Shown: one piece after another, positions 36,467-46,105 of the stretch
How the letters are laid out: every line of letters begins with the position of its first letter
Numbering within the stretch: the first letter of the stretch is position 1
Source: Acidobacteriaceae bacterium
GTDB taxonomy: Bacteria; Acidobacteriota; Terriglobia; Terriglobales; Acidobacteriaceae
NCBI GenBank assembly: GCA_028283625.1
Contig: JAPWKG010000014.1
Span: 49,543-113,542, forward strand
Length of the DNA: 64,000 nt
Direction of reading: 5' to 3'
Made by a program: the position numbers and the translations under genes
Notes under the pieces: generated by a model
What the model was told of the DNA's origin: nothing
The model's input: only the letters and a program-made list of their open reading frames with translations
Database searches by the model: none

Positions 36467-39400
36467 CTACTGCGTCGTCAAAGTCAGCGTGACCGAGTGA
36501 ACCATCGTTCCGGAGGCCCCGGTCACTACCAGGTTGTATGTGTGAGGAGTGTTGCCATAGTACCCATCGCTGCTGTTGGAAAGGCATCCCGTCATCGCGG
36601 TAAGCGGCAACAGAAGAAGAGCCAGCATCAGCATGGAAGCGATGCGGCGTCGGCGCATGCAACCGGCTGCCGGCAGCAGCAACAGGGCCAGCGTAAGAGG
36701 AGCCCAGCGCCTCTCTTCGCGGACACGCAGCGACGAGGTCGTGACCGGTGGAGTAATCGCAACCGTAAAGCCCGTTGCCGAAGCACCTGCCGCCACCGAG
36801 GACGGCGTAATCACAACCTTGGCCCCCTGCGGCGCTCCGCTTACGGTAAAGCTCACGGCCGCAGCAAAGCTCGCCCCCCCCTCCGGCGTCACCATGAGCG
36901 AGTAGCTCGCCGTATGCCCGTTGTAGATACTCAGTGCGCTACTACTGTTTGCCGCCAGAGACAGAGCGAAGTCCTGTACGAGCTCTTCGTAGGCAGGAGA
37001 CGTGGCCGAGGTAAAGATGCTGTCTCCGTTGTAAACCGCCGTAAGCGAATGCGTGCCAACGCTTGTGAACGCGACACCACGAATCGTTGCGGTACCGTTG
37101 GCAAGGACTGCAGTGCCCAGGACCGTGCCTGCATCCTCAAAGGTCACGTAGCCAGTGGGCAAGGTACCTGCGCCACTGCCCGCAACAACAGCGGTAAGCG
37201 CCAGCGAGCTTCCTGCAACCGTAGGATTGGACGAGCTGCTCAAAGTCACCGAAGGCACGACCGTACCCGCCGTCACCACAATGGAGTTGCTCACCCCGCT
37301 CAGGGTTCCGTTCGTCACCGTGATCGTCTGCGTACCGACCGTGTTCATCACCACACCGTTCGCAGGAGCCGCAAAGGTATGCGTGCCCTCATCCGCCGCC
37401 GTAAAGGTGTAGCTGGTACCGGCCAGAAAGCGAGCCGCGCTATCGGTGGAGCTGAAGGCTACGCTTCCCGTAAAGGTTGCGTCGACATCTCCAGCGGCCT
37501 TCACCGCACTGACCGTCACGCTCACCGGGCTACCAACATGGACGGTCGCAGGTGTGGCAATCACGCTGAAGGCCGTGGCCGACGCGGAGTCCGTCACCAC
37601 AACACTGTTGCTCACGCCTGACAACGTACCCGCCGTCGCCGTTACGGTAAACGTTCCTTTAGCGTTGAACTGTACGCCAGCAGCCGCAGTAAAGGTATGC
37701 GTGCCGTTATCCGCAGCCGTGAAGGTATACGCCGTGCCACTCAGGAACTTCGCCGTCGCATCGGTCGAAGCAAAGCTCACCGTACCGGTAAAGCCTGAGT
37801 ACGCTACGCCGTTCTGTACCGCGGTCACCGTAAAGCTCACAGGCTGCCCCACCGTCGTGCTCGAAGGTGAAGCAACAACCGTAAACGCGGTCGCTCCTGT
37901 GACCTCCACCGCATTGCTGGTTCCGCTGCGTGTACCATCGCTGCCGGAGACGGTAAAGCTGCCTACCTGGTTGAACTGCACGCCCTCCCCTGCAGCAAAG
38001 GTATGCGTACCCGCATCGCTTACCGTAAAGGTGTAGCTATTGCCGCTCAGGAACTTCACCGTTGAGTCCGTAGACGTGAGGCTGATTGTGCCCGTATACC
38101 CGGCAACCGTTTTGCCGTTGTAGGTCGCGCTCAATGTAAGCGCCACCGGTACACCCACCGAAGTAGTCGCAGGCGCTGCAAGCAACGCAATGTCGTTCGG
38201 AAGCGCAACCTGCACCGTGTTGCTGGTTCCCTTCAGCGTGCCGTCCGTTACGGCAAGCGCATAGCTGCCCACGGTATTGAACACAACGCCCTGAGAAGAC
38301 GAAAAAGTATGGGTCCCCTGATCCGCCGCGGTAAACGTATAGCTGGTGCCACTCAGAAACTTCGCGCTGGTATCCGTCGTCGCAATCGTCACCGTTCCGG
38401 TGTAGTTCGAAACCACTGCACCGTTCTGCGTTGCGCTGATGGTGTAGCTCACCGGCGTGCCCGGCATCACCAGTGACGGCGTCGCCACAACGGTGAAGCC
38501 TTGTGGCCCGGTTACCGTTACCGGATTACTCTCGCCGCTCACATCGCCCACCGTAGCCGTAATGGTGAACGTGCCAGTGGCGTTGAAGCTAACGCCTTGT
38601 GCCTGCACAAACTCATGCGTACCCGCATCGGCAGACGTAAAGGTATAGCTCGTGCCACTCAAAAACTTCGCCGTGCTGTCGCTGCTGGTAAAGCTCACCG
38701 TACCGGTAAAGTTGGTCGCGACCGAGCCTTTGTACATAGCAGTGACGGTATAGGCGACCGGTACCCCAACCGTGGTCTCGGAAGGCGTCGCCGTTACAAC
38801 GAAGCTATCGACCGCAACCACATGAACGCTGTTGCTCGTGCCCGTCAGCGTGCCATCCGTCGCAGCTACGGTATAGGTGCCGAGCGTATTGAACTGCACC
38901 CCTTGCGATACCGAGAAGGTATGAGTCCCCGCATCGGTCGCAGCAAAGGTGTAGCTGTTGCCTCCAAGGAACTTTGCTGCCGGGTCTGTGGCTGAGAATG
39001 TCGCCGTGCCCGTATACCCGGGCACCACCACGCCGTTGTAGGTCGCGCTGACCGTCAGCCCCGCTGCGCCTCCCAGCTCCACCGTGTCCGGAGACGCGAC
39101 CAACGTAAACCCGTTCGCGTTATAAACCTGCACCGTGTTGCTCGTTCCGGTGAAGGTCCCATCCGTACCCGTAATCTGGAAGCTGCCTGTCTGGTTGAAG
39201 CTGACACCGCTTGCCGCCGCAAAGGTGTGCGTACCCAGATCGGCAGCGGTAAAGGTGTATGTTGTCCCACTCAGAAATTTTGCGGTGGCATCATTGGTTG
39301 CGAAGGTAACGGTACCCGTATAGCTGGGCACAACCACACCGTTGTCCACAGCCGTCACCGTAAAGCTTACGGGCGAGCCCACTCCGGTCTGCGACGGTGT

Positions 39401-41371
39401 CGCAGTGATCGAAAACCCTGTCACCGAAGTCACTCGAACCTGGTTGCTCACGCCGCTCAGCGTGCCGTCGGTTCCACTCACCGTGTACAGGCCATTCGTA
39501 TGGAACGTCACCCCTGAGGCAAAGGTGTGCGTACCTTTGTCGCTGGCCGTAAAGGTGTAGGAAGCAGGGTTGAGCGTTGCGGTGCTGTCCGTTGTCGAAA
39601 GCGTCACCGTGCCGGTGTAGTCGGTCTGTACATCACCAGCAGCATCTGTAGCCGAAACCGTCAGCTGTACCGGCGAGCCAGGAGAGGTCACGCTCGGCGT
39701 TGCAACCAGTGTCAGCTTTGTCGCCGCGGCGATGCCCGTTCCCTGCAACGTCACCGTCGGCTTCAGAACCGTCGCCGTCGAACCTGTTGATGCAGCAGCA
39801 GCGGTCAAAACCAGCGTGCCGGAGTTTATCCCCGCCATAGTCGGGGTAAAGCTCACCGCATAACTGCAGAGCGAACCAACCGCGATCGTTGCGGCCGTCG
39901 TCGAGGTCGCGCTCTCCAACGGGCAGCTTCCTGAAGCCGAAGCGGCAAACGCACTGCTTGAGAGCGCAGGGTTCGTCCCGCTCGCAGGCAGCGTCATGGT
40001 CAATGCGAGATTGCCGCTATTTAGCAACGATGCGGTTAGGCTTCCGTCTGCCGCATCCAGCGCACCCAAGCGAGTCGCCGTAGGAAAGGTCAGTGCACCG
40101 GCGCTTCGCGCAACCTGCACCAATCCAGCGCCTTCATCCGCAACGGCAAGGTCTCCCCCTGCAAGCATTGCCAGCCCCAAAGGGCGCTGCAGTGCCGTCC
40201 CTGTCCAGCTCAGCGCTACCGCGCTTCCTGAAGCAGGCAGCAGAACAACCCGGGCATTGCCCACATCCGTCACCGACAAATCGCCAGCGGCATCCACCGA
40301 AACGTCACGCGGAGCAGTCACCGGCAGTGCTACGGATGTTGCCGCTCCCGAGTAAAGTCCGGCACGCACCACGCGATTGTTCCCAGCATCTGCGATGTAG
40401 AGATACGTGTCATCGGTCGTCAGCCCTTCCGGAGAGCTCAGCGGCGTGCTCAGCCCGGTCAGCGTCAGGACGGTGCTCGTGCCGTCCGGCCCGATGCGCA
40501 GAATCGTATTGAGGGCGGAATCCGCGACATACAAATAGCCCTGACCGTCGACCGCTACCCCCGACGGCGAGCTCAACGTCATCGATCCCATCGAGATGGC
40601 TGTAGGCGTTCCCCCGGGCAGCAGCTTATAGACCGTGGCACCAGAGCTCAGATAAAGCACCCCTGCACCGTCGATCGCCATCGACGTTGTCGCCGTTGTG
40701 CCGAGTGTGCCGACGTTCGTCACCACGCCTGCGCTGGTCCTCTTCAGAATCCTGCCATTCTGCACATCGTTGAAGTACAACGAGCCTTCGGCATCGGCCA
40801 CAACCGCACTCGCACGATAGGTGGCCGGAGAAACGCCGCTAACCGTAAGGCTTGATGCCGCCGACGGAGCAACCAGCATCTGCGGACCGGAGCCGATACC
40901 GTGCAGATAAACCGTATTGACGATGGAGCCGCTTGCATCCGTCAGCTGCAGCACACCGCGACGAAACCCCGGGGCCGTGGGGGAAAACCCAATCGTCACA
41001 CCACAGGCCTGCGGCGAAACCAACGTTCCCACGCATGTATTGGAGACGATGCTGAAATCCTTACCCGCGATGCCGTCCGTCAGCGCCTGCACCGACTGGA
41101 TGGTCGTGGTCGTCGTCACGCTGAAGCTCATGATGAACGTCTGCGGCGTAGCTCCAACCGCAACAGTTCCAAAATCCACGGGCCCCCCCGGCTGCAGACT
41201 CTGCGCCCGTGCTCCCGGCACCGCAGCCAGGGTCAGAGCGCACGCAGCGGCGATCTGCCGCACCCAAAGGTGCAGCCCCGTCCACGCGCGAGTTCGCACA
41301 CTGCTTCTCACTACAGTCACACCATTCACCTGGGGAAGGACCCGTTTAATTCTTGATCTAAAAGCCATCAT
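36467..41371 (-). CDS. Giant secreted Ig-like repeat protein
   Basis: About 1634 residues from one of two adjacent ATGs (41371 or 41368). A long signal region ends near PGARAQS. A HYDIN-like domain (about 60-165) precedes NHL-like blades (about 170-430; GVAVDGQGYLYVADSALNTI). Residues about 550-1367 hold eight tandem beta domains of about 100 residues, each with YTGTV, AKFLSGTSYTFTAAD.GTHTF and TSN.V.V motifs. One further Ig-like domain follows (about 1370-1465). The end matches the 17549 protein: hydrophobic segment, MRRRR, second hydrophobic segment with TGC, and a beta tail. Probably an extracellular adhesion or binding protein. Confidence 0.85.
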   Translation of the reverse strand: MMAFRSRIKRVLPQVNGVTVVRSSVRTRAWTGLHLWVRQIAAACALTLAAVPGARAQSLQPGGPVDFGTVAVGATPQTFIMSFSVTTTTTIQSVQALTDGIAGKDFSIVSNTCVGTLVSPQACGVTIGFSPTAPGFRRGVLQLTDASGSIVNTVYLHGIGSGPQMLVAPSAASSLTVSGVSPATYRASAVVADAEGSLYFNDVQNGRILKRTSAGVVTNVGTLGTTATTSMAIDGAGVLYLSSGATVYKLLPGGTPTAISMGSMTLSSPSGVAVDGQGYLYVADSALNTILRIGPDGTSTVLTLTGLSTPLSSPEGLTTDDTYLYIADAGNNRVVRAGLYSGAATSVALPVTAPRDVSVDAAGDLSVTDVGNARVVLLPASGSAVALSWTGTALQRPLGLAMLAGGDLAVADEGAGLVQVARSAGALTFPTATRLGALDAADGSLTASLLNSGNLALTMTLPASGTNPALSSSAFAASASGSCPLESATSTTAATIAVGSLCSYAVSFTPTMAGINSGTLVLTAAAASTGSTATVLKPTVTLQGTGIAAATKLTLVATPSVTSPGSPVQLTVSATDAAGDVQTDYTGTVTLSTTDSTATLNPASYTFTASDKGTHTFASGVTFHTNGLYTVSGTDGTLSGVSNQVRVTSVTGFSITATPSQTGVGSPVSFTVTAVDNGVVVPSYTGTVTFATNDATAKFLSGTTYTFTAADLGTHTFAAASGVSFNQTGSFQITGTDGTFTGTSNTVQVYNANGFTLVASPDTVELGGAAGLTVSATYNGVVVPGYTGTATFSATDPAAKFLGGNSYTFAATDAGTHTFSVSQGVQFNTLGTYTVAATDGTLTGTSNSVHVVAVDSFVVTATPSETTVGVPVAYTVTAMYKGSVATNFTGTVSFTSSDSTAKFLSGTSYTFTSADAGTHEFVQAQGVSFNATGTFTITATVGDVSGESNPVTVTGPQGFTVVATPSLVMPGTPVSYTISATQNGAVVSNYTGTVTIATTDTSAKFLSGTSYTFTAADQGTHTFSSSQGVVFNTVGSYALAVTDGTLKGTSNTVQVALPNDIALLAAPATTSVGVPVALTLSATYNGKTVAGYTGTISLTSTDSTVKFLSGNSYTFTVSDAGTHTFAAGEGVQFNQVGSFTVSGSDGTRSGTSNAVEVTGATAFTVVASPSSTTVGQPVSFTVTAVQNGVAYSGFTGTVSFASTDATAKFLSGTAYTFTAADNGTHTFTAAAGVQFNAKGTFTVTATAGTLSGVSNSVVVTDSASATAFSVIATPATVHVGSPVSVTVSAVKAAGDVDATFTGSVAFSSTDSAARFLAGTSYTFTAADEGTHTFAAPANGVVMNTVGTQTITVTNGTLSGVSNSIVVTAGTVVPSVTLSSSSNPTVAGSSLALTAVVAGSGAGTLPTGYVTFEDAGTVLGTAVLANGTATIRGVAFTSVGTHSLTAVYNGDSIFTSATSPAYEELVQDFALSLAANSSSALSIYNGHTASYSLMVTPEGGASFAAAVSFTVSGAPQGAKVVITPSSVAAGASATGFTVAITPPVTTSSLRVREERRWAPLTLALLLLPAAGCMRRRRIASMLMLALLLLPLTAMTGCLSNSSDGYYGNTPHTYNLVVTGASGTMVHSVTLTLTTQ
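37270..39722 (-). repeat. Eight tandem ~306-bp coding repeats
   Basis: Eight in-frame copies encode the ~100-residue domains of the giant protein. Copies differ at many codons while the protein motifs stay, so they are old duplications under selection with some recent homogenisation (AKFLSGTSYTFT recurs nearly unchanged in several copies). Confidence 0.8.
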
Positions 41372-41492
41372 CACCCGGAGTGATACGACCGTGTGAACAA
41401 CTTTCGTGCAAAAACGGGAAGAATGCACCAATGATGGTTCAAATCTCAGACTTTCCTCCTCTCACACATCAAATCCAGATAGGCTCGCTCCC

Positions 41493-42180
41493 ATGCGGAC
41501 CCGCTCGGCTGCTGTGCCACTGCTGCTTATTGCCTGCGCACCTTTCGCCGCGCAGGCGATCTCAAAGCCCCACACGGTCTCACTCGGGGCCGTAAAACGC
41601 GTCCCCTATCTGCCGCCTGAAGCCACCCCTGAGAACCGCGACGAAGAGACCACGACGCTCAAAATTCGTCCCCTGCTCGTCGATGGCCACATCAAAGAGT
41701 GGACCGTCGGAGAAATCCACGAAATTACCGACCGTACCTTCGTCGTCCGACGCGTCCTGCACCTGAACGATGCGTTACCCACCGAAGCCGCCCACTGGAG
41801 TTGGCAGCCCGGCCCCTGGCTCTCCGTCGACCGTACAACCGGCCGCGTCACCGCCCTACATCTGCCCGATTTTGACCCACAGGTCTCCGAAGTCTCCTGG
41901 TTTCGCGATTACGCCGCTTACTGTGGCGTACACCTTCTCGCAAAATCCACGACCCTGACCGCCATCGTCGTCCAGATTGGTGCCCGGCGCCCAGCCGTTT
42001 CGCAAAAGATCTCCCCCTGGCCCACGGCTCCGCCGCACCGGCCCGCCTGCGAAGCCGCGACCTGGCAACGCGCCCCCCATGCGCGCCACCCTGCACCCCA
42101 CCGCGCTCGATCCCCTCACCTTCAACATCACCGGCACTACCTCCCTGGTAGAAGAAGGGGAAAGCGAAGAGGAACCATAA
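41493..42180 (+). pseudogene. Conserved acidobacterial secreted protein, frameshifted at a C6 tract
   Basis: The frame from ATG 41493 (signal peptide, VPLLLIACAPFAAQA) reads normally through KRVPYLPPEATPEN, LVDGHIKEWTVGE, SWFRDYAAYCGVHLLAK, LTAIVVQIGARRPAVS and a CEAATWQRAP motif, then turns into His/Arg/Pro-rich nonsense after about 42072. Removing one C from the C6 run at 42073-42078 joins it to the other frame, which gives MRATLHPTALDPLTFNITGT and a stop at 42178-42180. That reconstructed end fits the family's pattern of an aromatic-Gln-Arg motif followed by a beta strand. A true frameshift, phase variation or a sequencing error are all possible. Function unknown. Confidence 0.7.
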
Positions 42181-42414
42181 CCCCGCTTTCCGTCTTCGGA
42201 ACGCCCAAAAACATTCGAGCGGACGAATATTCCTCGCCCGATTCGACAAAGGTGTTACCAACTCGGCACCTTTTCTCTCGGATGTTCCACAGGTAGTCAC
42301 TGTTGACGAAGTAGTATCGTGGTCAAAGCGCGGGTGTTCGACCTGTGATAAAGATTCGGCGCGATACATCGCAGCCAACGATCCCGCCTACGACGAAAGG
42401 AATTTTGACCCTCC

Positions 42415-42927
42415 ATGTGGAAACCGAACCAGCCTGGCACGACGCCCGCAACCCCTGAACCCCTCCGCCCGGCGCCGCCCGTTTCTGGCGGTTCCCCCGC
42501 ATTTGAACCCGCGCGCCCTGCTGCTCCTTCGTCGGCACCCGGTGCTGCCGCTGCCAGCGACCAGGCCACCATCGGTAAGAGCCTCATCGTCAAGGGCGAG
42601 CTGACCGGTTCGGAGTCGCTCTACATCGACGGTAAGGTCGAAGGCGCGATCAATCTGCCCGGCAACCGCGTCACCGTCGGCCGCAACGGTCAGGTAGCCG
42701 CCAACATTTCGGCTCGTGAGATCGTGGTGCTCGGCAAGGTTCGCGGCAACTGCCAGGCTGCAGACCGTATCGACATCCGCGCAGAAGGCTCGCTGACCGG
42801 CGACGTGATCGCAGCCCGTATCTCGATTGAAGACGGTGCGTTCTTCAAGGGTGGCATCGATATCCGCAAGCCCGGCACCGCAGACGCGCCGAAGCCCGCT
42901 GAAGGCGAAGAGCAGAACAACGGCTAA
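42415..42927 (+). CDS. Bactofilin (polymer-forming cytoskeletal protein)
   Basis: 170 residues. A Pro/Ala-rich N-terminal tail (1-48) precedes the bactofilin beta-helix (about 50-150): GKSLIVKGELTGSESLYIDG, KVEGAINLPGNRVTVGRNGQ, ANISAREIVVLGKVRGN, SLTGDVIAARISIEDGAFFK. A short acidic tail ends it. Bactofilins self-assemble into filaments without nucleotide and localise cell-wall or stalk machinery. It is a lone gene ended by a strong terminator. Confidence 0.93.
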   Translation: MWKPNQPGTTPATPEPLRPAPPVSGGSPAFEPARPAAPSSAPGAAAASDQATIGKSLIVKGELTGSESLYIDGKVEGAINLPGNRVTVGRNGQVAANISAREIVVLGKVRGNCQAADRIDIRAEGSLTGDVIAARISIEDGAFFKGGIDIRKPGTADAPKPAEGEEQNNG

Positions 42928-42947
42928 GCGCACCTCGCAAACGACAC

Positions 42948-42982
42948 GAGAAACGCCGCTCCCCAAGGGAGCGGCGTTTCTC
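42948..42982. terminator. 16-bp perfect hairpin after the bactofilin gene
   Basis: Arms 42948-42963 and 42967-42982 are exact complements around CAA, followed by TTCTTCCT. It lies between the bactofilin gene and the convergent GYF-domain gene. Confidence 0.85.
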
Positions 42983-43010
42983 TTCTTCCTGAAGGTTTCG
43001 CATTGGGCTC

Positions 43011-43664
43011 TTAGCCGGAAATACTCACGCGCAGCGCACGCTTGATCTCATTGATGCGGTTGAAGTGGTACTGAAAATACAGTGTGCCAAAGAAGAACGT
43101 CATCACTCCGCTCAGGTTAAGCCCCAACGGCTCAGCACCATTGAAGTGCTGCAATAGCTCCGAGCGAAAGACAAAGCGCGTCAGGAAAAACAGGATCAGG
43201 CTCGCGCCATGCAGCAGGTAACGGTGATGATCCTCCACCATCGTGCCGTCAAAGGCGTTGTAACGGACCGTATGCAGAATCTCCGGCATACGCAGACAAA
43301 AAAGGACAGCATTAGCCACGTAGTACCAGACGGCTGTGCTGCTCGGGTTCACGCGCTTCAACCACCCCGCCTGCACGATGCCCCAGATCACGGCGAAGAT
43401 CCCGGCGGTCGCCACCGTCAGCAACAGTACCGCCCACCACGGAAAGTCCGGCGGATCCGGAAACAGCCTCGGCACTCCACCCGGATAAGGCCCGACCGGG
43501 GGAACCTGCGGAGGGAAAAGGACAGAGACCGCGAACCACTCTGCCGAGCCTTCTTGCTGGATCAGGTCGGTGGGCAGGATATTGCCGCTTGCAAGGTACC
43601 GGCGCACTTCCTCTTCGTTATAGGGGCCAAACGTCTGCCCATCACGCGCGATGCGATAGCTCAT
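43011..43664 (-). CDS. GYF_2-domain multi-pass membrane protein
   Basis: 217 residues from the ATG at 43664; an upstream in-frame start would add 12 residues. The N-terminal domain (1-50) has the GYF_2/DUF4339 pattern: SYRIARDGQTFGPYNEEEVR and ILPTDLIQQEGSAEWFAV. A Pro-rich linker leads to about four hydrophobic segments (about 73-95, 112-130, 143-165 and 180-200). Such domains are thought to bind Pro-rich peptides at the membrane; the role here is unknown. It is 46 bases downstream of the PhnB-like gene on the same strand. Confidence 0.8.
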   Translation of the reverse strand: MSYRIARDGQTFGPYNEEEVRRYLASGNILPTDLIQQEGSAEWFAVSVLFPPQVPPVGPYPGGVPRLFPDPPDFPWWAVLLLTVATAGIFAVIWGIVQAGWLKRVNPSSTAVWYYVANAVLFCLRMPEILHTVRYNAFDGTMVEDHHRYLLHGASLILFFLTRFVFRSELLQHFNGAEPLGLNLSGVMTFFFGTLYFQYHFNRINEIKRALRVSISG

Positions 43665-43709
43665 CTGCCTTTTGCCTTTCTGCGATAAACCACTCACCAC
43701 CGCGACGCT

Positions 43710-44171
43710 CTATTGCTCGCGCGCGGCTTGCTCCAGCACAGCCTTCTCCAGCTTGATCATCTCCATCATCGCCGACATTGCCTTGGGGTGCGCCAGCAAC
43801 GCAGTGATATTTTCAGGTACCACCTGCCAGCAGAGTCCAAAGTGATCCTTGATCCAGCCACAAGCGATCGGGGTCCCACCTGAAGCAAGGATGCGCTCCC
43901 AATAAAAGTCGATCTCCTGCTGTGTCGCGCAGGCGATGCTGAAGGAAAACGCTTCGGAAAGCTTATGCGCAGGGCCACCGTTCAAAAACGTTACCGGCTG
44001 CCCCTCCAGCTCAAGGGTGATCGTTGCGATCTGCCCTTCGGGCCACGGCCCCACGCCTCCAGAAGCTCTTAGCTCTCCCAGCTTCTTCGAGCCCGGAAAC
44101 ATCTCAAGATAAAAGTTGGCAGCGTCCTCTGCATTGTTGTCGAACCAAAGAAATGGCGTGATCCTGTTCAT
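43710..44171 (-). CDS. VOC-fold PhnB/3-demethylubiquinone-methyltransferase-like protein
   Basis: 153 residues from the ATG at 44171, which gives MNRITPFLWFDNNAEDAANF, the family start. Other landmarks are MFPGSKKLGELRASGGVGPW, FLNGGPAHKLSEAFSF, and DHFGLCWQVVPENITALLAH near the end. These vicinal-oxygen-chelate proteins are often annotated as PhnB or ubiquinone methyltransferases without biochemical support. A metal-dependent or resistance-like role is possible; the function is unproven. Confidence 0.88.
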   Translation of the reverse strand: MNRITPFLWFDNNAEDAANFYLEMFPGSKKLGELRASGGVGPWPEGQIATITLELEGQPVTFLNGGPAHKLSEAFSFSIACATQQEIDFYWERILASGGTPIACGWIKDHFGLCWQVVPENITALLAHPKAMSAMMEMIKLEKAVLEQAAREQ

Positions 44172-44282
44172 CCGCACGTTCTCCTCAACCGCATCAAGGC
44201 GCAAACGCCTTCTCTAGCTGAGATGCAACCTGGTCCAGGAACGCTCTCCTGGGGAAAGAGCCTGGCGCGCGGAAGAACAAGC

Positions 44283-46025
44283 TCACCCTTCCAGTGCGAT
44301 CAGCAATCCTTCTCCCGCCTCCAGCGTCAGTTCTCCCTCAACCTCCGCACCTGCGCCGTCAAGCACGGTGGTCAGAACCACCTGTCCCTTCTCGCACTGC
44401 ACGGTGGCAATCTCGCTTCCAAGGTTCAGCAGCACCTGAAAGTCGGAGCTATGACCGCCTTCAGGCGTGGTCCGCTTATACCGCAGCACCGTGCCCTCTG
44501 CGCGCACCTCGCTGATGCCGCCTGCATGCAGCGCATCATAGGTGCGGCGGTAGTGCAGCAACGTGCGATACAGCGTGAAAAGCGACTTCGGATCGCGCGA
44601 CTGCGTGGAAGCATTGCGCATTGCGTAGTCTGAAGAAACGGGCAACCATGGTGCGGCTTCCGGCAAAGTAAAGCCCGCGTTCTCGCGGTCGACCCACAGC
44701 ATAGGAGACCGCTCCGGATCGCGCCCACGGCCTTTCCCCGGCTCATTCTTCTCCGCTGGATCCTGCACCTGTTCGCGCGCCACCGCTACATCTTCCATAC
44801 CCAGCTCGTCTCCGTAATACAGCGTCGGCGTTCCTCGCAGCGTCAGCAGAAGCAGCGCCGCAGCACGTACCTGCTGCTTGCCGATGCGCGTCGCCAACCG
44901 CGACTGATCGTGATTGCCCAGCACGTAGTTCGGCCATGCTCCCGCAGGCAACAGCTTCTCGTACTCGGTGATGACGTTCGCAATCGCTGCGGCCTCCCAC
45001 TGCGTCTGTATGAGGTGGAAGTTGAATGGCAAGTTGGCCCCGGAAAGCTGTGGTGTTCCCAGCTCTTCCAGCCCACGTTTTTCAAGCGAGTCCTGCGCTT
45101 TTTTCTGCTGAGCCCCGTAGTACTCCACCAACTCCGGCAAAGGCAGGTAGATCTCTCCGATCAGCACGCGGTTCGATGCCCCCACATGCGCCTTGCGCTC
45201 CGGAGACAACGTATCGTCATAACCATCCAGAATCGTTCGCATCTCTGCCACAATCAGGTGCGTCTCCGGCTGATCCGCCGTATAAACCGGCAGCGTTGAG
45301 GCATGATCGTGCATCGAACCGCGGTACTCAGGGTTCGCAGGATTATTGCGATACTGCTCGTCCTTAATGAGCAGCCAAAGCACATCCATACGAAAGCCAT
45401 CCACACCACGATCCAACCAGAAGCGCATCGCCATGTAGATGGCGGCCCGCACTTCGGCGTTCCGCCAATTCAGGTCAGGCTGCTCCTTCAAAAAGGAGTG
45501 CAGGTAAAACTGCTCGGTGGGCGAATCCCACTCCCAGGCCGAGCCTCCGAAGTGCGAGCTCCAGTTGTTCGGCACGCGCTCTCGTGCGGGCGTGTCGCCC
45601 TCTTCTGCGCGAGCGGCATCCTTCCACAGATACCAGTTCCTCTTCGGGCTTTGCCGCGATGAGCGCGACTCGACAAACCATGGGTGCAGATCCGAAGTAT
45701 GGTTCGGGACAAAGTCAAGAATCACGCGCAGGTTGCGTTTATGCGCCTCTGCCAGCAGATGATCGAAGTCTTCAAGCGAACCAAACAGCTTATCGACGTT
45801 GGTGTAATCGGCAACGTCATAGCCGAAGTCCGCCATCGGCGAAGGATAGAAGGGCGAGATCCAAAGCGCGTCCACTCCCAGCGTCTTCAGGTAATCCAGC
45901 CTTGCCGTAATTCCCGGCAGATCGCCCACACCATCGCCATCCGTATCCTGAAAACTGCGCGGATACACCTGGTAGATCACTCCGGTCTGCCACCACTCTG
46001 TCGGATGAAACTCTCGCATTGCCAT
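44283..46025 (-). CDS. GH13 alpha-glucosidase
   Basis: About 580 residues from the ATG at 46025 (or MREFHP at 46019). GH13 regions in order: GVIYQVYPRSFQDTDGDGVG, region I DFVPNHTS, region II GVDGFRMDVLW with the nucleophile Asp, region III GEIYLPL with the general acid Glu, and region IV LGNHDQSRLATR. The C-terminal beta domain follows. No signal peptide, so it acts in the cytoplasm on imported maltooligosaccharides, isomaltose or similar; trehalose synthase is less likely. It is divergent from the FmdE-like gene. Confidence 0.92.
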   Translation of the reverse strand: MAMREFHPTEWWQTGVIYQVYPRSFQDTDGDGVGDLPGITARLDYLKTLGVDALWISPFYPSPMADFGYDVADYTNVDKLFGSLEDFDHLLAEAHKRNLRVILDFVPNHTSDLHPWFVESRSSRQSPKRNWYLWKDAARAEEGDTPARERVPNNWSSHFGGSAWEWDSPTEQFYLHSFLKEQPDLNWRNAEVRAAIYMAMRFWLDRGVDGFRMDVLWLLIKDEQYRNNPANPEYRGSMHDHASTLPVYTADQPETHLIVAEMRTILDGYDDTLSPERKAHVGASNRVLIGEIYLPLPELVEYYGAQQKKAQDSLEKRGLEELGTPQLSGANLPFNFHLIQTQWEAAAIANVITEYEKLLPAGAWPNYVLGNHDQSRLATRIGKQQVRAAALLLLTLRGTPTLYYGDELGMEDVAVAREQVQDPAEKNEPGKGRGRDPERSPMLWVDRENAGFTLPEAAPWLPVSSDYAMRNASTQSRDPKSLFTLYRTLLHYRRTYDALHAGGISEVRAEGTVLRYKRTTPEGGHSSDFQVLLNLGSEIATVQCEKGQVVLTTVLDGAGAEVEGELTLEAGEGLLIALEG

Positions 46026-46105
46026 ACGCGTTCGATGCTGCCACGAGAGGAGGCGATGGATCAAGCGCCACGCGACATCCTGCCGCAGGCGTAGCATAAA
46101 GTCTT

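Noticed and set aside
36008..37621. Long open frame on the plus strand (537 codons)
   Set aside because: It is antisense to the giant Ig-repeat protein and rich in Arg/His, a shadow of the repetitive GC-rich gene.
37270..39722. Regular repeats resembling a repeat array or CRISPR
   Set aside because: The repeat unit is about 306 bp and in-frame coding; no short identical repeats with unique spacers are present.
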